Source: Porites lobata (Eukaryota > Cnidaria > Anthozoa > Scleractinia > Poritidae). From it: a DNA stretch of 64,000 nt. Numbering within the stretch: position 1 is the first letter of the stretch; the number at the start of each line of letters is the position of its first letter. Positions 21,045 through 33,597 of the stretch are shown in pieces. Below the pieces are notes generated by a model. That model had not been told where the DNA came from. It saw only the letters and a list, made by a program, of their open reading frames with translations, and searched no databases. The stretch is taken from contig CALNXK010000081.1 in NCBI GenBank assembly GCA_942486035.1, positions 2,041,001 to 2,105,000 of the forward strand, given 5' to 3'. Both the position numbers and the translations under genes were made by a program.

Positions 21045-24000
21045 ATGGCAACTACAGAAAAGTTGCAGAATGAGATTCTCCTCAAGGAAGAGGCATTTTT
21101 GAAAGAAGAGAAAGCTAAATTAACTGAACAGCTCAACAAACTGAAGGTACAGACTGTCTTCACAGTACACTCGATCTTTGTAGGTAGTGTAGATTATTAA
21201 GCTTATTATTTTTGGTAATTCCCGGAAAAGTTGAGCAAACAGATAGTAACAGATCTCTTAAGAGTATTTAAAAAAAAGGTGTGTTAGTGTAATCGCGTGT
21301 GTTACACGCATTAAATATATTAAAGAAAATGATGTTATCCATTTTATTCTAATTACTTTGGTGGTTTTAGAGATTTGTGTGCCCTGATTGGTTGGGGATT
21401 GCGTTGAATGCCACTACAATCAACAACAACAACAACAACAACAAAAAAGCATGGACATGAAAGCACCCTAAGCAGTGCTGAATGCATTTTTTTTTAGGGG
21501 GGTCAGGGTGTGAACAATCTGGATGCTTAAATTTGGCAAATGCCAGAATTCCATATTGAACATGAAAATAATACAAATAAAATACAGTCCTTGTTGTGGA
21601 CAAAGAACTAGTAAAAACTTCCAATTTGACTTAGCCATTAGAGCAATCAAACCGTGGCCTCAATCAACTCTAACATGTGTAGTTCAGTGTTACATAAAGG
21701 AAATAAATGCTACACTATGCACATCAGGCTACTATTTTGTGCTGTCCATATTTGGTGGACAAATACCACCTGCCCCACCAGTAGCGCTGTGCTTGGTTGG
21801 TGCGTTACAGTTAAAAATAATGCTTTAAATAACTGGGGTTTGTTTCAGTAAAACACCTGTAAATTTTGGAGGCCTCAGTTTGGATCTAAAAATCCTAAAG
21901 TGCAGACCTCCCCTGGATCCACCACTGGGCAAGACTTACTGTACACTCATTCTAATTTTGTGCTTTTTTCTTTGAAAAATCACAGTCCTGAAGATTCATA
22001 TAATAGTTTTCTAAAACCTCATTTTTCTTTGAAGTAACCTTTTTGTTTACCTTTTAAAGTTTGCAGCATTTGCTGATGTCATCTCTTGTATATCATCTCC
22101 GTCTGTTTTAATCTTTTTACTAGGTTGAGGAGATGGCTCTTATGAAGTTACTGAAACCAGACAATGAACCATCTCATCATACCACATTGGAGCTGTTTGC
22201 CAAAAAGCCTCAACTTGTAGGTTTATGTGAAATTTTTGACTTTTTCCTATCTGTTCCTTTAACTCTTTCACCCTGGAAATTTTGCCAAAAAACACTGTTT
22301 TTCACCAGTGGAGCCTTTTTCTGCACTCTATCTAGCCAAAAAGAAGTAAACCCCCAAATTGTTTTTTGCAAAGTCAAGCACTTTGCTGGCTTTTTGTTCC
22401 TGATGCTAAATTATGGCTTTCAAAGTTTATTTTTTAGTTCAAATTTTTGGAGGACAAAAATGTCTCACTGTCTCTGACTCCTACATGTTTTGTACCTTTA
22501 ATTGTTTCTCCTCCTCCATCTTTCCTTTTTAATTGTTACATGTTTCTGGTGCTTTATTTTGGTGGGAAAAAAACTTTTGTGACTTTCTCCTCAAGAAATT
22601 TCAGGTGGGTAGTTAAAGAAGATTTTCAATGGAATTTTCTGGTGAAAGTCTCATGATTTTTGTGCATTTTTCACTGGCCTGTTCCAATGAATCATGCTCT
22701 CCTGGGTATGGTTTTAAATATTTCAAATTTAAGTCTTTTTAGAACAAATGGCTATAAAATGGTTACAGTCAGGGCCCGCAGAGCAGATATTAAAACTGCC
22801 AGTAGTAGTATAAATTTAAGTCTTCTGAAATGGCTATAAATGCATCTAAAACTGCCAATAGTAATATAAATTTCTAATTATTACATAGTCAGTTCAAACA
22901 ACAAGTTACAACCTGGCCCCCTGCCCCACGCTAGACCAAAATTTAAATGAATAGACTTTGACACTAGATCCAACATACACAATGGTTGAGTGTCACCCAA
23001 ACATTTTTGAGTCGGATTCTCTGAAGGTGCCAAAGTTGCCTTTCCGGTTGTCATTAAGAGCTGCAAACGCATTGGCAACATCTACAAGACAAAGTTTGTC
23101 TGTTCTCTGTTTGTGGGTGTTCAGTATCGTCAGATTACTAGACCTTGTTTGTGAGGTAAGTGACAGATCTGCAAAAGTGGGGGGCTAAAGCCCCCCCCCC
23201 CTGCACGGTCTCTTTTACAGGGGGGGTGAGGATGGGTGTTAACGTGTTCAGCATGTTTGAAAAGGGGAAGCAGGGAAACTTAGCTGATCGGTCTTTTCAC
23301 TTCTATCCCATCCTATCAAGACTTAAACTGATAAGAGGAATTTGTTTGATGTTTGAACTTATTCACCCTGCTACTTCTAAGCAAACACTTTGAGGACAAG
23401 TAAAAACAATGAGGAGATTGAAATGTGTGACATTTTTAATAACAGCCAATCAAGGGTTTAGCAGGTCTGGAGTGCCAAATTTGCTGTCAAGTTGTCTGCC
23501 CAAGACAAGAGACTTCGCTCTATGAACTGATGTGATCACGAGCCCTGTATAATGCTTGAATTGTTTGTAATTACAGTTTGCCCTTTTGATTTTCTTTTGT
23601 TTAAGGCTTCAGCTTCCACCCAGAGGGTCAATGAGTTTGAAACAGAAACAGAAGTCAACCACATACCTCTTCAAGCACTTGATAATCTGGATATGTAAGT
23701 AAATGTAATAGAAATATATTTTCTGAAGTTTTTAAGCAAGAGATAATCTGACTCTTGCTTTTTTATGCTCTCCTCAATACACTGAAAATCTCCCCTGTAT
23801 TAGAAGTTTTGTTTTTCAGACTTTCGAAAAGCACTTCAAAGAGCTAGCACATAGAAAAATTTATTGTTTAATGCATTTACAGCCAAATTTGTTGTATAAT
23901 GCGCTGCGCATTTTGCTATTATTTGAGGTGGGCTAATGCAAATCACAATGCAATGTGTTCGCCCAGCTTTGTCTGCTAAAACAAAACTGCAAATTAAATG

Positions 24001-27000
24001 ACTCTACACTGCTCAAGAATAGCGAAGGAAATTGCCACGGTGAGTGGAATTTTTGTCAAGGGAAAGAGCCAGAAATTGCATCAATCTTGCAAGTGGGGTA
24101 GACATTCATAAGAAAGATCAGAAAAAACTTTGAACCATTATTTTGAACTATTATTGTCTGAAAAAAGACAATCACAAGCAACAAACCTTGAAACACAGTT
24201 CAAACAAACAAAACGCATAAAAATCCACCTATCACAAATCACAAACCATGACCTTTTGAACTTGTTTAAGTAAACATCTGTTTCCTAAGAGGTCCACTAA
24301 ATAATTGATGGAACAGAAAAACCCCAAATTCCTTCAATGTTTGTAAAACACACAGCAGGATACAATGAATTTGGCTGTAATGTATTTATAATAAACGAGT
24401 AGACTTACATGCAGTAAAGTAGATGCATGCAATAATTTGTTTCACATAACAATCAATTTTAGGAACAGGCACATTGCTGAAGGGGAGGAAGAAGAGTTTG
24501 AAGACGATGACGAAGATGACACAATTGATTACAGTAAGTCTTGACCCCTCAATTTCCAAGAGTTCAGAAGTCATGAGAAATTCAAAATTTCATGTAACCC
24601 AAAAACAAATGGAAGTCACGTGAAACGGCTCTTGCTCTGATAAAGCTAGTATAATAGGGTTTAGTTCATTGTTTGTCTCACAATAATATTTGTCACTTTG
24701 ATATTGGTCACGACATTTCGACTCACACTGCAGGTCTTCATCAGTCTATAGTGTCGATTTATGGAGTCGGACTATTTGTACTAGCATGGTTGTTAGTGAC
24801 TGGTGTATCACGAACCTTGCTCATGGTTGGTGGGTTTCAATCCAAAGTGTTGTTGGTAATATCAGAGGAGGGATTAGGAGGAAACTGATCCCTCAGATAA
24901 TACTAACAATTCTTTGAGTTTGGTATGTCTTCAACTTAACCCATTCGTCAGATATTTTTCCAAAAAACGCTAAGCTACATATGTAGTTGAGCCTGATTTT
25001 CTGGTCACCATATGGCAAAGAAGTAAAATTATCCAAAAGGTTGACTGAGTCTTCCTTCTTTTGGTAAATTATGGTTTAAAAGACCTGTTTCCCTTGCTTT
25101 TCCATTCTTAACAAATTAGGCTCCATCTCGAGGTCCAGCCCCTTACCGTTTTATATACCATTTTTGACAGACAAGGTACCCCTTTCGTATACCTTCTATA
25201 GACAAATGAAACCCCTTTCACATATCAAGTATAAAAATTTGCATCCTTTACTGGGGTCAGGGTTTCAAACCCTCACCGGCTCACCCATACCCAAATATTG
25301 GTCGAGTACCCCCCCCCCTCCCCCCACCCCCACACTTGTAAGAGATACAAAGGACATGGTTGCATATGGGCAAAGTTCTCAGTGAGTAGTACAGTGAAAG
25401 CTCTCACATGTGGACACCCTCAGGACATGAAAAAGGTGCCCATTACTGGAGTTGGCCACTAGTCTTATTGTTCTCATACGTGGCCACGAGAGATGTAAGG
25501 GTTAAATGGCTGCTTACAGGCACTTGCCCAGCTACAAATAAACAACGGAATTGCAACAAAACTGATTTAAAGAGTAGCCGGGTGTGTATGTGAAAAAAAA
25601 CACTGAAACTAACTTAAATTAATTTTGATGATAAACAGCCGTTTGAGGTTGATACAAACACCATGTATATTAAAATACAAGATTCAGAAGTGAATGAGAT
25701 TTATGGGAGCTTAAAAACAAAGCTAAAATCTTTAGGGGAATGTATAAATACAGAGTTTGTATGGGAGTACTTGACACAGGGTTTTGTGAAGGTAGCCGTA
25801 AGAAGAGCTGTCTGCTTACTGTGCTGTTCAAAAATACGCGGACTCTGAAGTTCAAAAGGTGCCTTCACAATATTTTTTAATGCGGTTTTCTCTGCCATCA
25901 ATCATAATAATTGCGATCACAAGCAACGAACCTTGAAAGACAAAAACACACAAAACAGATCAAAATCCACCAGTCACAAACCATGACAAAGTAAAGTTCT
26001 GGGCTCAATTGTTTGAAAGATGGAAAGCGATAACGTAATTGAATATTGAATACTTATCCGCTGGATAGTGATTTATCAAGTGGATAGTGCTATCCAACGT
26101 TTGAACAACCGGCACCTGTTTCCTAAGATGTCTGCTAAGATGATTGACGGCTCAAAAAGCGCAAACGTCAGTTAGCTTTTGAACTTAAGAACTTGCTTGT
26201 TTTTGAAAAGCACAGTAAACGAGTGTCCATTAAGAGAGCTTCCACTGTATAATATTTTTGTGCACAACACAGTTACTTGTATGAAGCCAAACATTTTTGA
26301 CCTCAGCTACTAACTTGTGTGAAGTTTACATTGCATGAAAGATAACTATTTCTGACAGGGTGAAATTATAGTTTGTAAACTTTTCTACTTTTAGGTCAAC
26401 AGCTATTGAATGCAATGTCACATCTTAACCAGCAAAACAGTAATATGGATCAAGACAACTCCAGGTAAGTACTATTTTTATTTTTCTTTTATCTAGGCCA
26501 TGTTTGTTGAACTTTTAAAAGGACAATCTCACTCCAGAAAGGACACTATTTTGATAAAAATATTAAAATATGCATTTTCCCAAGTTAGCCTTAACATGCA
26601 GGTTCTTACATAAATGGTAATTAACACAACTTTTTGCTATTTACGTGTAGTTTTTTTTTCTGAAGAAAAAATACATCGTAGCTAAGAGTATTTAGTGGTA
26701 TTCAGCTTATTCTGTATATAAAATTGTATATGGATCAATATCAATTTTGCTTATATATTGGCACATACATTGCAGTTGGAGTGATAAGGCACCTATGTCT
26801 CCAAAGAGGATTTTAAAAAATAAGAACCAGCTGTTTCAAATTTTAGGCTAAACAGGTTCTCGTATAGAGGGGACCTAACTGGCAAATTTTAACCTAACAG
26901 GTTCCTTATAGGCTGTTCACAATCCCCATTTTTCTGTGAGATCGTCGAGATATGGCGCGACTTACTATCAATGGCGGCCATCTTGGTATGGGACAGAATG

Positions 27001-27312
27001 ATATCACACATTTTCCAATGTTTCTGAATTTTTACCATCTCATGAGGAGAATTTTGTCATAATGAGGTGGAAATCAGGGGCTCAGAAAACAACCAGCAAC
27101 TAAGAGGAATGACTGTCAATTTTTTATCTGTAAAATTTAGAAATGTCTTCATGGATATAGTTTGACTTTTCATTTGATTTGAAACTTGTGAAATATCCTC
27201 TTTCTTCTTTATGCTTTCATCGGTAATTTTTTTTGACAGGTCTGTCTTCCATAGCATAATGCAGCAGGAGATTGACGATTTTAATGAAGAAGAGGATGAA
27301 TATTTTAATTAA
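21045..27312 (+). CDS. SNAPC5: snRNA-activating protein complex subunit 5-like (SNAPC5/SNAP19)
   Basis: Six exons join in phase: 21045-21146, 22124-22216, 23606-23694, 24463-24533, 26395-26464 and 27240-27312 (TAA), giving 165 residues. The first 60 residues form a coiled coil, KEEAFLKEEKAKLTEQLNKLK then VEEMALMKLL, and a TTLEL motif follows near residue 55. Both match the SNAPC5 pattern (EE.LL.L...L..QLN.LKVEE.AL, then TTLEL). The acidic stretch EGEEEEFEDDDEDD also fits the acidic C-terminus of vertebrate SNAPC5. The protein is longer than human SNAPC5 (98 residues): an added tail ends in FHSIMQQEIDDFNEEEDEYFN. SNAPc binds the proximal sequence element of snRNA genes for Pol II and Pol III. 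The gene is tail to tail with GTF2A2. Confidence 0.8.
21421..21444. repeat. (CAA)n microsatellite
   Basis: About eight CAA units lie in SNAPC5 intron 1. Confidence 0.85.
24660..24960 (-). repeat. Dispersed repeat with intact hammerhead core motifs
   Basis: On the minus strand the order is CTGATGA, then AGAC, a loop of about 11 bases, GTC, and GAAA. This matches the two conserved hammerhead ribozyme boxes around a short stem II. Closing stems I and III were not resolved. It lies in SNAPC5 intron 4. Confidence 0.45.
25392..26247. mobile_element. 856-bp pogo-like TIR element with TA duplication
   Basis: CAGTGAAAGCTCTCACATGTGGACAC at the left is matched in inverse at the right (GAGTGTCC, then AGAGAGCTTCCACTG). 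Each end is flanked by TA. CAGTG ends with TA duplications fit the pogo/Tigger branch of Tc1-mariner. No transposase frame is present. A second MITE (25997-26115) is nested inside. Confidence 0.65.
25997..26115. repeat. MITE with CTATCCA/TGGATAG core
   Basis: Left end GGGCTCAATTGTTTGAAAG; right end GTTTGAACAACCGGC. Internal TGGATAGTGATTTATC and TGGATAGTGCTATCCA link it to the short copy at 3189-3244. Confidence 0.55.
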
Positions 27313-28850
27313 CAGATCTATACCCATATATTTATTATATGTATAATATACTAGAATAAGAAATGACAAAGACCTTCCTTTACTACCTCAAAAGGTAGTG
27401 TCACTCTTTATGATATCTCTGCATTCTGCAAGGGAGACAACCCTTTGATGCCCTTTTCTTTTGCATCATTTTGGTAAGATTTCTAACAGTAGCTCACAAG
27501 TCCAGTTAACCAGGGAAGTTAAAGTAGCTTTTGAATTAATTTTCACCAATAGCATTTCAAAAAACAGTATGGACTTAAGTTCTCTTAACCTGTGCTAGGC
27601 TCTCGGTCAGTGCAGACAAACAAAAAAGCAGGCAAGCAGTGAAAAAGCGAGCAAGCGTAAAATGGCAGAAAGAGAGAAGAGGAGCTGAGAGCCTGTAAGC
27701 ATCTTTACAAACACCTCAGTCTGCCCACTTCCAGAAAAACTGTTTCTTGTGTCAAAATGACATGTTAAAATGTCTAAATGTGCTGTAAAGGAGGGTGTCC
27801 ACACCCTCACTACGTTTTTTCTTTGTCTATGCAAGCTGTTGATGTGATTGACATAAACTGTTAAAATTGACCAATCAAAGGGTATACCAGGAGCTGGTAT
27901 ATCAGAATGAGGTATTGAAAACATTGATGACAGGCTCCACTTTCCCATCTCTCCCCAGCTTCCACGTGGTTTTCGTGTATCTTTTTTCAGTGCACTTTTC
28001 TTACTATCTTGGAGCCTGGAACAGGCTTAAATTCTCTCAGGCCTAATTTTAAATTTTATAACATTACATGCCATGTGCTTCTGATAAACCTACAACCCAC
28101 ATTGTAGCATGTATTCTGCAACAATCATAAGTCGTTTGTAGGTTTGATTTATACAACTCGTGTCATAGCATTATTGTAAGTACACTGCATGCATCAAAGT
28201 TGTACTGTACCATCAGCCTTAATTCACTCAAAACACTGGGTAAGCTTAGCTGTAACAAGAGCCACAGGTTTTGGCTCTGACAGCCCCACTGTACTACATA
28301 ACGTGTGGATCTAGTGGCAATGTACCCACAGGATGACAAGTTAGCAATTTTACTTGACCGGGAAATTAGAATTTTTCCAACAAACACAAATACTTGTCTT
28401 GCAATGAATTTTGCATTTAATTGAAAAATATTATTTAAATAGAACATTACAAGGTTTCTGCCTGGACAAGTTCCATGATACAAAGGTAGCAGTTATAACT
28501 AACATTACAAGTAAAGCAAACTGAAAAGCACAACATTACTTTGTTCTGGCACATACTTATACATGTAGCAGAATCTGTTTGTAATTAATTTAAAAAAATC
28601 CAAATTAGCTACTTAAGAAAGGGATCGCTCATGTGAACCAAAATACCCTACATTCACAAAGGTATGTCTCTTTCTGTGAATTCTCTTTGGATCAGAATTG
28701 AGTGAATGTAAGCATGGTTAAAATGCTCAGGATGTCTCAAACAGGTTGCTGAAACTGCTGTCTTTAAGTTAAAAAAATGAAATAAATTTCTTTAGCAACA
28801 CTGCTGAGGATTGTTACATCTGGAAGGATTGTGAGTTGCTGAGCCTCCAT
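27313..28850. other. Convergent intergenic region between SNAPC5 and GTF2A2
   Basis: The region holds the 3' ends of two genes that face each other. The open frames at 27607-27948 and 28163-28483 on the minus strand resemble no family and are probably chance. Confidence 0.4.
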
Positions 28851-31800
28851 TTATGAGCCTGTTGCATCTGCCGCTGAAGCTGAACATCACAAAAGAAAAA
28901 AACAAGAACTAATATTATTAAACAATATTATTGGATGAGGTTTTGTAATATCCAGAATGATGAAAGTCAAGGTAAGTGTTATCAGCCTAGCAGAAGGCCA
29001 AGGCTAATAACACTTGTACCAAGACCTTCATTATTCTGGATATCACAAAAACCAAATTTAATAATAATAATTGTATTATCATACATTGTTTTTAAGAAAA
29101 TAAGGACAAACACAGCATCAAGGAACACAGTTTGACATTGCTCAAAGAAATCATGCATTGTGCATGCAACCTACAGATCTGTCACTAATCTGCTAGCAGA
29201 TAACTAACTAATTTGTAGGTTGCTCTGATTTCCATTAACTGTAGGCTCTTAGCCAATGACAAGACAGGTAGTGAGTACGATGCATAATAAATGAACTTAT
29301 CATTCCCCCCCTCCTTCCCCCATTCTGGGGGGTGAGGGTCACTCCAGGCTTGTGACCTTTCCTGTGGAAGTACATGCAAAGCTTGCATTTCTCATTGATC
29401 CCAAGAGCTATGCTACTGAAAGATTTTACTTCAGGTAGCTCCAACATGCTGGATTGGTCAAGGGTGAGAAGCCACTGAGCCTCCAGCCCTCTGTGTTGGA
29501 ATTTGGTAGACAGCTTATCACTCCACACTATAAAGAGAGTTCCCAAAGGTTTTTTTTCGAACCAATATTTGTGTTATTTGAATGCCAGGATTTGAGATTT
29601 TAGAGCAAAATGGGGGCAAGATTTGGGATTGAAAGCATGCACTGAATGTGGGAAGGTAGTATGCCGAAAACAACCACTAGGGTTACTGGATTGAGGTAAA
29701 ATTTGGGTTGGGATACATGCTTAAGGAACCCTATTTGGTACCCTCTATAAAAACTGGAATACAGAAACAGGAACCTGCCCTCTTCTCTACTTGTTAAGAA
29801 AGAGCCAATGATGATAATATGATAGTACCTATCTCTGGGTATTTGCACAAGCTCTATAACTATACTATTCCCCTGAACCTTCTGCAACAGTTTCCCAGAA
29901 AGCTACCAATGGCCCTTCCCTGGAGACATAGGCATGCTATTGTTCACAGCAATATTAAATCATTATTGTTTTCAGAAGGGTTCTTACACATTGTAAAAGC
30001 ACAACGTAGGAGCATACTGTGCATTTTCCATTTTGCTGTGGCAACTGTACATGGTTTCTCATCTGAGGGTTTACTGTTATTGTCTTTGATTCACACCCTG
30101 TTCACAATTCCTTGAAAGGTTTGAACTATAATTTAACTACTTTTTTGCCCAGCAAAGGAGCAACGCCCATGACAATGCCCTTCAGGATTCAAAAAAGGTT
30201 CACGTGGTAAGTTTACCACTTCCTTTAAAAAATAATGACTTTTTTAATAATAATTCATTTCAATTATTACTTTCCAAAAAGTTTTAAATATAGCCACACA
30301 AACCTTTTCCATCACAAGCTACAACTTTCACTTTTTCCACCTTGACAACTTCTCCCATATCCCTGAATTCTACACCATTCAATACAAAGGTCCACACATT
30401 ATCACAAAACCTGTATGTGTTCAAACTACCCTGAAATAAAACAGAGACATGGATTTATGCTTTAATTATTTCAACTTGCTACAGCCAACATATGCTGATG
30501 TGAATACAACATATTATTTTTTATTTTATTTTTTTATTGTTCTGTTAAGTGTGGGCTTGTATACAGTTTTTATTGCAGGGATAATAGCAAGTTTCCCTGA
30601 CAACCTGGGCCCCCCAAATCCCCAGAGAATAAAAGATTTGTTGTGTAGTTAATGCTATGTCAGTAAGTAAGAAAAATTAATTAATTCTGAAGGAGAGATG
30701 CAAAGTATGACTCAGTTCCTAAAAAAGTCATTGCATGTCACTACAGCACTTAATATTTTCCAACTCCTGCTCTTTTTTCTGACTAAAACAATATGGTATT
30801 ATTTATGTAATGGGTTAACTAACCTTGAAACTAATCTTGCTCTTGACTTTGTTAGAGAGGGCATGGTTGATAGCCTTATCAAACTGCAACAGGACTTGCA
30901 GGGCAAGTTGGGGACTAATCTGTTGTGACTAAAAGGTTACAAGATAACTTTAGAAGCAACATTGATAAGGTACCTGCAATAGTTCAGTCTCAAGTTAAAT
31001 AAAAGCAAGGAAGACAAATTTTTACATGTAAGGTTAAGTCCATTAGCCTCACAGTGGCACTCTGAAGCCATTGTCGCTACCAATCCGCTGCGAAGGATCA
31101 GGTTTTTTTACACAGTGCACCGTCAGGTTTTTTTTATGAAGTGCAGTGTGGGATAGGATATACATGTAGAAATCAGAGAATTTTGGTCCAGAATAGGGTA
31201 CAGACTGTATGTGAAACTGATTAGTGGCATGCAGAATTAGAGTTATGGTTTAACCTTAAATTGCGTAAGGTAGGGCTTCTTTGATGCTAAGTCTTACAGA
31301 GGATTGCTAATTACCGCTGAAAATGGTGTGGTATAGGCCATTATTGAAGGGTTTTAATGCCCTCAAAGGGGTTTAACCCAAGCCTTCTAAGCTCTTATGG
31401 TAACTGGTCAGAATCTAAATTTAACCGTGCACAAAACAACCTCTTGGCAATAGTAATGTATTTTGGCCTTAAGGTGATTTTGAAATGGCATGCGAATTTA
31501 CCTACAACTGCATTCAATTTACGCGACGTATCTGAGAAAAAAGTTAGTTACACTAACTTCCTCCTCTTCTGGAGCTGGCTAGAGTCAAACCAAAGACAAT
31601 GAATTGATATACGGTATTAAGCTTACGTGTTCCTTTGACTTGGTTTTGCAATCGTGGAAAAAGCTCAGATGATATCGATTCTTCCGTTAAATCTAACATG
31701 TTACCAAAACATTTAACACTACAGAAACACAACGGTGAATCCCGCCAGAGACTAAATCTAAGCTTTGTATTCCATGGAGTCAACACCTTGTTCACCTGAT

Positions 31801-32162
31801 ACGGACCGCCATTAAAACTACAAAACATTCATCGCTTACGACTATTCCATTCGAAACAGTCATTACAGCATGAAAAATCTGGCCTTTAACGATAGTGGAC
31901 AATGAACATCTCGAATGATATTTTTGGACTAACAGTCCGTACAAACGGGATCGCAACGAACAGATAAATTCAACTAAACGTGGCTTTGAGACAACGACAT
32001 CACGCGATTAGGTAGAAAGAATACATCTTCGTGGATTTCACCAAATCCCCTCTTTTCACAGACAGAAAGAAGAAATAACTGGTAATTTACCTGAATTAAT
32101 TCATCTAAACTCTCCTGTAGGCTGTTCCCTAACGTTGTGTTGCGATACAATTGATAGCTCAT
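28851..32162 (-). CDS. GTF2A2: Transcription initiation factor IIA subunit 2 (TFIIA gamma)
   Basis: Four coding exons join in phase: 32091-32162, 30824-30928, 30304-30430 and 28851-28879, giving 110 residues, about the length of the human protein. The N-terminus [19 protein letters not shown] and the helical segment [15 protein letters not shown] form the four-helix part. [19 protein letters not shown] and VKVVACDGK form the beta-barrel part that contacts TBP. The C-terminal tail (ASAADATGS) is short and not conserved. TFIIA gamma pairs with TFIIA alpha/beta to stabilise TBP on promoters. An in-frame upstream Met at 32228 would add 22 unconserved residues, so the Met at 32162 is preferred. 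The identification is firm. Confidence 0.95.
28922..29070. repeat. Palindromic MITE in the last GTF2A2 intron
   Basis: TGGATGAGGTTTTGTAATATCCAGAAT pairs with ATTCTGGATATCACAAAAACC, and GTGTTATCAGCCT pairs with AGGCTAATAACAC. The ends are rich in AATAAT. Non-coding. Confidence 0.7.
30979..31345. repeat. Fragment of a dispersed repeat
   Basis: Text such as GTCCAGAATAGGGTACAGAC and GTAGGGCTTC resembles the repeats near 47.6 and 57.4-57.7 kb. The borders cannot be set. Confidence 0.3.
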
Positions 32163-32234
32163 CTTTCCAGAGCGGTTCGGAGTTTTTATACTGCTCTGCT
32201 CCCAGCCGCTTCCTTTTTTGGATGCCACGCTGAG

Positions 32235-32244
32235 CCGCCATCTT
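32235..32244 (-). promoter_or_regulatory. YY1-like motif at the GTF2A2 5' end
   Basis: On the minus strand this reads AAGATGGCGGC, the YY1 consensus often found near starts of housekeeping genes. It sits about 75 bases upstream of the start codon. Confidence 0.4.
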
Positions 32245-32249
32245 GTTTT

Positions 32250-33100
32250 TTACCAAATATGGCTATAGGCTTTAAGACAACAAATACCACAGGATACCCA
32301 AGCAGTTTCTGGGCAGTGTAGAAATTTTGCTTACGCTGCTCTAACTCTCCTGTAAACCAATTTTGCGAAAAAAACCGACCGTTTCGCAGTCTATTAGAGG
32401 TGCGAATTAACGACCTTTTTCACATGTGAGAGAAATATTTCGTTCAGTCAAAAGCCGCAGCGGTGCCTGAATCCCGCCTATAGGGAGTCTAGATGCTTGC
32501 AGCGACCTCAATCAGCCCCGCTAAGCGCTACACACGTCACATCATTCACATCACGGGTTGGGTTGGTGCAGTAAGCTCTTAAATGGACTGAGAGCGGCTG
32601 CCAGCGGCGCCTTTGTATGCTGACGTCCGAGCTTACTGTTCACATGTTAAAGTATTGTAAAGAGGGCACGTCTGTTATCCTCTCATCCACGACTCTTCTC
32701 TTCTCTTCTCTTTACAAATAAGATGCCATTTCTCCAAGAGAGAATAGGGCCTTTTCGAGATCCAAAATATCTCGAGGTTATTAAAAGTGTAAGACCTTTC
32801 TTGTGAAAATGGGTTTTGTTTACATGAGAATAACCAGACGCATATAAACTGCGTGAGCTCAGGCTTCGGTATAAAAAAGTTCAAATGAGAAAACTTCACC
32901 TAAGAAATCACAGCCTTCAACGTATATCGAGACAAGACCCCCATAGTGCGGGTTCATTGGGCTGCCAACTGCGCGATGCAGTAGTTTTAATATAATGTTT
33001 TGAGCCTGAGTATAGATTATAATTACACCTTTTTTTTTCCGGCTTGGGTGTAAAGCTACTTCTAACCGGCGTGTCTTTGAACAAATCGCAGAAGTGCTAA
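32250..33100. other. Region upstream of GTF2A2
   Basis: No gene is seen. It contains AGGGCCTTTTCGAGATCC near 32747, which looks like one end of a dispersed element, and otherwise unclassified sequence. Confidence 0.35.
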
Positions 33101-33109
33101 ACATTGTTT

Positions 33110-33276
33110 AGTCTGTGTGAAGGACGTCGAAACATGGGAAAGGGGAAAGAGGGAAAAAGGGAGAGGAGATTGGGGAGAGAAGGAAAGGGACTCCTCTCCC
33201 TCCCTCCCTCCGTCTACCTTTTCCCTTTCGCGCTCTTCTTCCCTCTTCCCCTTTTTTGCGCCTGTCACGCAGGCTC
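33110..33276. mobile_element. 167-bp element with purine/pyrimidine arms, 8-9 bp target duplication
   Basis: Left end AGTCTGTGTGAAGG; right end CCTGTCACGCAGGCTC. The middle is a purine-rich tract (GGGAAAGGGGAAAGAGGG) followed by its pyrimidine counterpart. ACATTGTTT is repeated at 33101-33109 and 33277-33285. The ends resemble the TAGCCTG family, in diverged form. Confidence 0.65.
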
Positions 33277-33316
33277 ACATTGTTTTACAACTCCACGTTC
33301 GACTCGTGCCACTTAA

Positions 33317-33589
33317 ATACAGCTATTTCGGGAAAGGTTGTCGGAAAAAATGTGCACGCGACAAACCCGAAAGGTAATATGGGATATGATCAATACATTG
33401 TTCCTGACGACTGTAGCTGTCTAACCTACTTTTGTTGCTTTCCTTTAGCACTCGCAAACACATTTCCGTGGCCTTTGGTGCCAATTCTTTCAAATTTCTT
33501 TGGAAAAAAGAGAACTCAAAACCACCCACAATGCCGTTCAGGATTGTCGCGTGCACTTTTCCCGACAACTTTTCTCGAAATAGCTGTAT
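33317..33589. mobile_element. 273-bp TIR element
   Basis: ATACAGCTATTTCGGGAAAG and the following 30 bases are inverted at the right end (TTTTCTCGAAATAGCTGTAT), including GTTGTCGG and GTGCACGCGACAA. No protein frame has family support. Confidence 0.7.
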
Positions 33590-33597
33590 CACTTTCA

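Noticed and set aside
32163..32228. Upstream Met of GTF2A2
   Set aside because: It adds 22 unconserved residues; the family begins at MxYQLYR.
33104..33377. Overlapping charged frames on both strands
   Set aside because: They come from a purine/pyrimidine tract inside a MITE.
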